A DNA stretch of 64,000 nt from Pomphorhynchus laevis (taxonomy: Eukaryota; Acanthocephala; Palaeacanthocephala; Echinorhynchida; Pomphorhynchidae): the NCBI GenBank assembly GCA_012934845.2, contig WNNJ02003730.1, positions 1 through 64,000 on the forward strand, written 5' to 3'. The position numbers were made by a program, and so were the translations under genes. The notes beneath the pieces are model-generated. The model searched no databases and was not told where the DNA came from. It saw only the letters and a list, made by a program, of their open reading frames with translations. Shown piece after piece: positions 44,901-53,900 of this stretch (within the stretch, counting starts at the first letter, position 1; every line of letters begins with the position of its first letter).

Positions 44901-47900
44901 TATTCTAATAGCTCGTATATTATTAATTAGTCAATTCATAACAATTGACTTTTATTTAAAATTTGATTTTAAATTTAAACTTGATATAAATTATATAAAA
45001 TCTTATTTAACAATTATTTATAATTATTAATTATAATATTTATAATTATTTATAATATTATAATTATTTATAATTATTATTAATTATTATGGATAATAAA
45101 CGATAAGTTTTGTATTAGAATAAGGTATACTAAATAATCAAATTTCATCATAGGAAATAAGTCATTTGTATGTATTTGGCCCACTGCTTTATTAAATCGA
45201 GGAACAGGGTTTAGATTCACTATCAATTTTCTTAGTTCGACTAATTCCAATATCGTAAATCCATATGTGGGACCAAGGAATAGGGAACGAAACCTGATAA
45301 CATAGCAGTTCCTCCAGATGACCACTGATCCTTATTCTGATACATCGTCTGTTACTTATTAGTCAATTCATAAAAATTGACTTTTATTTTAAATTTTAAT
45401 TTTTTATTTTTACTTGATATAACATAGCAGTTCTAATCCTTATTTTGACAGATCATATTTTATTTATTAGTCAATTCATGACACTTGACTTTTATTTGAA
45501 AATTTCAATTTTAAATTTTAATTATAAAATAATTTTTATATAAATTGAATAAAATATTATATATTTATTATTTAACTTTATTTTTGATTTATTATAGTGT
45601 AAAATACGTAAACTCAGTTATCTGATGAGTTTTACTGATAAGTTATTATTGATCCGTGGACTTCGTTTACCCGGTAATATAACTTCCGTCAGAAATACTG
45701 AAACTACGACATTAAAATTTTCGAAAAAGCTTCATAAATTTTTCTTATAATGGAGAAGTATAAATAAACAAATACTATTATTTAAAATAAATTTAAATAA
45801 TTAAGCGAAATTTTTTATGAATGAATAATAAACAATATGCTTTATTTTAGAATAATATACACCAGATAATCAAATTTCATCAGAGGAAATACGACATTAG
45901 CATGTAGTTAACCCCACTGTTATGTCGGGTTGAGGAATAGGGATCGAAACTTGATAACATAGCAGTTCCTCCTAATGAGCTATATTCCTTATTCGAAAAC
46001 ATCATATATTATTTATTAGTCAATTCATAAAAATTGACTTTTTTAATTATAAATTCTATCGTGATATAAATACAAATTCTGTAAAATCTTATATAATCAT
46101 TTATTATATATAATTATTTATCTTTATTTTTTAATTTATATATATACCATAAAATGCGTACATTAACTTATATGATCTGATTAATGGTTAAAATCTTTAA
46201 GATTTTTCTAAACGTTCTCGTTTATTTAATATCGATTTAACATAACAAATTAGCTACACTTTAGAATATTAACACCCTGATGTTTTATTGGAATTGAGAA
46301 TTTCATTAACCTTTATTAAAGTTATACAAAAACTAACCGAAGTAATATTAGATAATTTTGATATTAATATAGAATATTAGCTGTATTAGAATAAGATACT
46401 AGATAATCCAAGTTCAACAGAGGAAATACTTTATTATTATGTATTTGGTCCCTCTGCTATGTTGCGTAGGGGAATAGGTGCTGAAACCTGATAGCATAGC
46501 AGTTCCTCCTGATACCATATATCCTTTTTTCTGATACATCGTTTGTTATTTAAATTGATGAGGTATTGATAATATATATTGATAATCTATCCTGATGTTT
46601 CATTTAAATTGAGAATTTCATTAATCTTTATAAAAGCAATGTACAATAATATAGTATTCGCATCGACGATATCAATTTACCTAATTGACTTCACTTTACC
46701 TAATTGATTGCTGTTAATTTTTAAGGTGGTGCATCAAATTTCAAAAACCCTTTTGCCAATACAACGAGTGAACCTTTAAAATTCTCATTAGCCTTTCATT
46801 CCGTAATTTTTACATTCTCTGGATGGTGCGTTGAATTTATTAAATTTAATTCTACAATATACCGAATTTAGGAATGGTCTAAACTTTCTCGCTGAAGAAT
46901 TACAAAATCCCGCTAGGTAACAAAACTGACAATTTAATCTTATATGCTGCATTTAACGTCAAAGTAGCATATAGTTTGTTCCATAAATCGATAAGCTATA
47001 AATTCTAATGATGTAGCGCTTTTACTAAAAATTGAAAGTAACATTTTATATTCTTTAATGTATTAATGACAAATATATTTACTTTTATATTCAAATTTAC
47101 ATGTATATATGATACGCATCGTCTTATAGTTTATATTTGTGATTAATATTATATGTTTAAGACAAACGGGATGATGAAAATAACGTAACAAGCTGTTACA
47201 ATAGCGACTTTATATTTTCATATATGAGATTGGCTTACAGTAAATACTTTGAATCAATGATGTCCTTACAATTATTAGTGCATATTTCCGCTATTATATC
47301 GGTTTGCAAAACATTATAAAATGAATAGCTAATTCATTTTATAATGAATTATTAAGTTATGAATAGTTTAATAATAGTAATCATTAGGAGAAATATGTAG
47401 GTTCTCAAATTGAAGGTAGAACTTTCCCCTACTAACGCTGATTTAAAACAAAATCAGAAATGATTTCAATTAAATTTGAAAAAATGTAAGACGAGTCTTT
47501 TATTAAATCTAAATGCCAATATAGCAGACGAGTCGAGTAATCGACTTAAGTCATACAAATTGCAATTATAATAATTTTGTAACAATTATTGAACAATTAC
47601 TAGGAAACAAACTACATTTTGTAATATTTACGTTAACGTGAAATGTAAAATTAATTATTTGATTATAATTTATTTTATTGTCCTGACCTTATAATTTTGA
47701 TATCGAATCTAAAATAAGATAAATTTTTAAAAATGTTTGTAAATTTGTCACATGGGAATATTTCACGAATATCAATAAATTTAATAATTTAATAATAATT
47801 CAAGTCAAAAAGTTAGAATATTATCAATTTGTAAAATTACATTTTTGTATTGGTGTGATTGTGACTTCGATTGATATAGCATGTCTCGATAATTATGCAA

Positions 47901-50900
47901 AGTTAACTGCACTGAATATTAATACCGTTAATATTAATATTAATTAATAGTAATATAAATATTAATTAATATTAATATCGTTAATATTAATATTAACTTC
48001 ATTATGTGAAGAAGATATGTAAAATATTATAAGATTTTACATATCTTTTACATAAGATATGTAAAATCATATCTTATGTAAAGTGTTTTATATTATAAAT
48101 TAATGTTTGACTTTCATGATTTAAATACTATCTGGCCAATTTAAATAAACGAGGCTGCGCAAAATGACTAGGATTATTATGTCATCAACTTTAAATAGGC
48201 TCATATTGCTTAAGTCTTCGTATTATTTTTACAGGTCACTACCACTCGCATCAATATTGGGATTAAGTGCAGTTGTAATATTCTATTTGCTAGTAAACGT
48301 ATCGTACTTGTTTATACTTACCCCCCAAGAAATGAAAGATTCCGACGCTACGGTTGTAGTAAGTTATCTAATATGATTCTTATAAATAGGTACACTTTTT
48401 GAAGACGTTTGGAGCAAAAATATGGAAGCCACTAGGACCTATATTCTCCGTTCTTGTTTCCTTATCAATACTGGGCTTCGTAAACAGTGAGATTAATGCT
48501 ACATCGAGGTATTTTTGCTAATCGAAATAATTGAAATTTATGTCTATTTATTATTGTTAAGTCTTATTGATTATTTAATCTTCTGCATATTATAAGTAAT
48601 AAGATCGTTTCGTAAAAATGGTTTTTTATAAAAATGCGACATGCTTAACACATTTTATTATTTCATTCTAATTTTATAGATAATCGTAAATGATTCTGCT
48701 GTTTAATAAAACTTTAAATGCTGAAAGAAACGACCTTTAAAAACTTAAGCAGTTTTCAAATATTTTTAATCTTATTTTCCTTAGAAAATACAAATTCCAG
48801 GTTTTGATACATGCTGCATTGCCTCGTTGAACTGCCACACTTAGTCTTTGGAACTTCTATTAAATCGCCTATCAAGTTCATCTAAACATTAATAACAAAT
48901 AAATATATTTCTTAATTATATATTTCTTTATCAATATATATTATTTGTTAATAATATATTAACAAATACATAAGAAGGTTTTTGTTCTTATAGAAGTAAC
49001 TCTTATACGATTAGAAATTATAAGATTCTTTAAGAATTCATTATATATATACAAATTATTATATATCTATATTAATTTAAATAATATTTTAAAAATTTTT
49101 GTTTTTTCATTTTCAAATCGAAATTTTATCAATTTTTAATTTAAAAAATTTAACTCTCCAGTTAAATCAAAAATTTTCAAGAACCAATTATGATAGTATA
49201 ATATTTGGCAATGAAACAAAATTTGTCTCAACATATCAAGAATATAACCAGTTGGATAACTAAAACATAAAAGTTGCACACGCTAAAATTCAATTAAATA
49301 TTTTTTTAATTTATTGTTATATTTATAGTATGTATGATGTTTTAAAACCGGTATCTCTTTATTTTTATATTTGTAACAAACTTTCATAAAAATAATTTAA
49401 TTTTATATAGAATATAATTAATAATTAATTAATTATTAATTAATTAATAATTATTTAATATCAATGGCTCCTAATCTAAGTGTTGCGACAAAATTATTAG
49501 TCGCAAAATTACATTTAATTTGTCTCGAGAAAGTATAAACAATGTAATCAATATATTAATGTATTATATACAAACAATATACTAATTACATTTGATAAAT
49601 GGTCTATAAAATGGCCTGCAAATCCCACTAACAATATTTTAGTTATTTTATTTACCAAAACAGATATTTATTATTAAATATGGGTAAAATATTCGAAGAC
49701 ATTAATGTTTATTTACAAGAATAATCGTATTTTACTGAATTTATTCAGTAAAATACGACAAAATTCAACAAAGCTATCCTCCGCTTTGCATGTTCCACAG
49801 CAAACCCCATTTAATCAGTCGTCATACTCGTGGATTCACGTGGCTACCTAGTAGCAAAAATCATTAAAAGTGTAAAACCGATGGGAATATTGAATTCTTC
49901 AGATGTTTATATTTTACAGACTTCACTTTAAAATTAGAAGATAAATTTAAAAAGTCCAAACACTGTTTTTAACACTAGCATCGAATGATAGTTCTGATAC
50001 ATGCAATTAATAAAATCTACAATTAAACGTTCGAAAATAATCTAAAATAAATATCTGAATTTATCATAAATAATCGTTGCTGAATTAATGTGAAGATATG
50101 AATGTACGCGAGCAAATAATTAAATAGTCAATTATATCGACGAGGAAAAGCGAACATTCCTTAACACTTTTATCATCTTATCCGCTACATTTTAATAACT
50201 TAATAATTTCAACAACGAACGGTTTGATTTGTTCACATTGTGACAAAATCAATGATTTCAATTGCCAGCATTTTAAATATCGTCTTGATTTGTTTGATTT
50301 TTAGATTTTGATTAGTACCTTATTCTAACATAGAATATGTAGATTTTTATAACATCGTATTTGTTTGATTTTTAGATATTGATTATCACCTTATTCTAAC
50401 ATAGAATACGTAGATTTTTAAACATCGTATTAATTTGTTTAATTTTTAGATTTTGATTATTACCTTATTCTAGCATAGAATACGTAGTTAATACTCCTTA
50501 TTTTCTTTATCATTTGCTAGGGTCTGAAATAATTATGGAATAATTATTAAAATAATATTATAACAATAATATTAATATAAAAATGTTACGATATAATTTA
50601 ATATAAGATAATATTTTTGAGTTAAATAATTATTGTACGTTTTAAAGAATATCATACGGTGCGTCACGTAATAATCAACTTCCTTGTCCGTTTCGACTTT
50701 TGACAATGAAGCAGTCTACTCCTGTAACTTCCATATTTGTAACGGTAAGTTATGCTTTTATTTTTAAACTAATTTAATTAACTGAAAATATATTTTTTAT
50801 TGATAGAAATCTCATAAAATTAAGCTTTTGATTTAAAAATTTACCTTTTGTTAATTACAAATATATTGCATACCCTATGTTAAGAATTTGACATGGGGTA

Positions 50901-53900
50901 TTGACGAATATCCTATGCATAAAATAAGTATTCGTCAAATACCCATAGGGCATTTGACGAATTCTGATTTTAAAAATTGGTCATGCATACCCTATGTTAT
51001 CTGATTTTAAGAATTCGTCAAATGAAATTATATAAAGATGAAAACGTTTTCTATCGAAAGAAACAAAAATACAGAGAAGAATTGTTATAACTTTATTAAA
51101 GAACAACTTAAAGAATTTTATTGCTTTATTCTATCAATAAATATCCTAAAATATATCAGAAAAATTGAAATTTATTTAGAAAACATTTATGTTTAGGGAA
51201 TTCTGTCAACATTGTATTTGGCTGCCGGGGAAGTCGACATTTTAGTATACATGGCCGCCTTTTCTGAAGCTACATTTTATGTGGTACTAGTCTTAACTTT
51301 TATTATGTTAAGATGGAAACATCCAAATTTTAACCGACCATTCAAGGTAAACATTTTTGTAGCTAAAATGCGTTTTAAAATACAACTGAATACATTGAAA
51401 TAGACCATTGAAGTATTAAATAGACCACTTAATAGAGTATCAAGAGACCACTTAATAGAGTATCAAGAAACCACTTATAGTATATGCTTTCTTTAAGAGC
51501 TTGATACGTTTTCTTTAAATCGATCTAACCTCGTGATCGTTTGTATTTAGCCAAAAGATAAAAACCTTTTAAAGTATATGATTATTAATAGAATAATCAT
51601 AAGTTTATGATTGTTAATTTTGATTGTTAATAGAATAATCTATCTCGAAAGACATATCAATCAAAAATGTTTAGATTTAAATAATTTTGATAAAAATTAT
51701 TTTAATAATTTCGATTTATTGTCAACAGAAGGTATTTAGTCAATATCCGTCTTAGTTCTAAATTCATATACCTTTTTAGAACATGTTTGAGCATATATAC
51801 TATAGACATCAGTTTCAATGTGTATAATATAACATCATCTTTCAGTATAATCACCTTTCACGATGTGATCATTTAAATCATAGTTTTAATCTAAAATTAA
51901 AATATCATGATTTGTTTAATTTTCTAATGTAATCTGTAAAATTATATTAAAATATAATTTTTTGTTATCTTTACTTTGCGAAAATTATTTCATTTCTATA
52001 ATTTAAAATTACAGTAATTGTGCAACACCGTTATATATAGTGAATATCGATAAAAACTAACAACAATATAATTTATTTTAACGTTTTGTCCATTACTATA
52101 ACTTCTTCGGAATAATTGTAATACGTTAATTGTTATTCCAGACATTGTTATACAGCCTTCTGATTATATAGCTGGATTTTAAAACCGTAGCTGATTTCTG
52201 CAGCCAAAACCAGCTACGCGGTTATTTCTTCATTACTTCCAGCTCCGTACACTTTAACTAACAACATGCCAGATTTAAGCCTTAAATATTGATATTGTTA
52301 CGTCCGCTACTGCCGTACAATAATACATTTGAACTAATCAAAAGACTGTATACCGCTGGTTTTTCTTCCAGATTCGAACCTAGCTACTTTCATTCGGTGG
52401 GTCTAAGCCTTACCCACTAGGCTAACCATTCTGTACAGCTAGAAATTCTTCAGTATATAAAATCTCTAATGTAATAAAGTTTAGTTACGCATTACCGAAT
52501 AGGCTAACCGGTTAGTACAGATAGAAATTCTTTATATGAAACCTTCATTACTATTGGTGTCTAAGCCTTTCCTAGTCGGTAAGGCGTAGACCCATCGACT
52601 ATATATAGAAGTATGATTAAACCAGAACTGTCTATCACATCTATCTGTTTCTCCCTATACATAGAGAATTTTATGTTTCTACAGGGCAAGAAGGCGTACC
52701 AATTCGGCTTTGAGAAGCCTCATCAGTTGTAGCACATACAATGCATACACATGAAAAACATACTATTTATATTATAGCAGAAAAATTCACTATATGCTAA
52801 TTGCATGACGTAGCTTGCGCTTTCGAAGTTAATACAATGCAGTGAATTCTTTTCAGTGTGATATACATTATAGCGGGATCATCAAATGACCAGTATAATA
52901 TATAACAAAGGAAATAGCACCGCTTCCTAGGATCCTCAAATGATCATAAAATAAATTAGAGATTTGATTCAACCAGAACTGTCTATTACACCTGTCTGCT
53001 TCTCCCTATAGATAGAATTTCATGTTTCTAAACTGCAAGACTGCGTACAGTTTCAGCTTTGAGAAGCCTGATCAGTTGCAGTACATACAATGCTTGCACG
53101 TGAAAAACATGCTATATATAGTATGTTATATAGTATTTAGCATATAGTGAATTCTGTCTGCTTTATTCTCTATATGTTTTTCATGTGTATGCATTGTGTA
53201 CGCTGCAACTTATGAGGATTCTCAAAGGCGAAACGATACGCGTTTTGCGGTGTAGAAACATGAAATTCTCTATGTAAGGATTAGACACACCAATAGTAAT
53301 GAAGGTTTCAAATGACGAACTTTTAACTATACTAAACGGTTAGCCTATTCGGTAGGGCGTTATTAAACTTTATTACATTAGAGGTTTTATATACTGAAGA
53401 ATTTCTAGCTATACAGAATGGTTAGCCTAGTGGGTAAGGCTTAGATCCATCAAATGAAAGAAGCTAAGTTCGAATCTGAAAGGAACACTACAGCGGTATA
53501 CAGCCTTCTGATAAGTTCAAATGTATTATTGTACGGCAGTAGCGGACGTAACAATATCAATATTTAAGGCTTAAATCTGGCATGTTGTTAGTTAAAGTGT
53601 ACGGAGCTGGAAGTAATGAAGAAATAACCGCGTAGCAGATTTTCGTTGCAAAATCACTTTGTGAGATCTAGCCTTTTATGCAACACTTTACGGATTTGAT
53701 GAGAACAAATTCAAATACAAATACTTGAACGACAAATAAAATATGCTACTTAATTTTAGAGACATCATATTAATCAAGTTTGCGTATTCAACGTTTGGAG
53801 TATATAATACGGAAGTACTAGCTAAGGGAACGCTGTTTAATTCTCTAAAACCTTAAATATTACAACACTATATTTTTTGGTACTTAAATCCGTCAAAAAA

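Larger units (their letters stand above)
52204..53650. mobile_element. Foldback element with long inverted arms and tRNA-like pol III boxes
   Basis: The element begins ACCAGCTACGCGGTTATTTC and ends with its complement (GAAATAACCGCGTAGC). The arms pair over several hundred bases: TTCCAGCTCCGTACACTTTA/TAAAGTGTACGGAGCTGGAA, the tRNA-like part, GAAACCTTCATTACTATTGG/CCAATAGTAATGAAGGTTTC, and CTCCCTATACATAGAGAATT with ATTCTCTATGTAAGG. An internal direct duplication (52610-52760 versus 52970-53110) separates them. No ORF. Inserted in intron 8 of gene B. Fits a non-autonomous foldback transposon or two head-to-head SINE-like units. Confidence 0.82.

Noticed and set aside
36858-45325. Paired minus-strand ORFs (36858-37106, 45080-45325) as host genes
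   Set aside because: They lie inside a duplicated repeat; identity extends equally beyond the ORFs.
46801-46900. Frameshift or missing exon in the TM6 region of both transporters
   Set aside because: A 46-nt GTGCGT...TTTAG intron splits the codon of the Trp in FSGW and joins two good frames.
47995-48035. TTATGTGAAGAAGATATG as a remnant of the transporter NYVTEEI motif
   Set aside because: It is flanked by ATTAAT repeats, lacks splice signals, and the true exon is at 46872-46916.
48359-48389. A 31-nt intron 5 in gene B using the TAG acceptor
   Set aside because: The AAG acceptor 15 bases downstream keeps the frame, gives 46 nt, equals the homologous site in gene A, and restores a gapless protein alignment.
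52369-53480. Genuine tRNA genes in the foldback arms
   Set aside because: Only box A and box B are recognisable; acceptor and anticodon stems do not pair.
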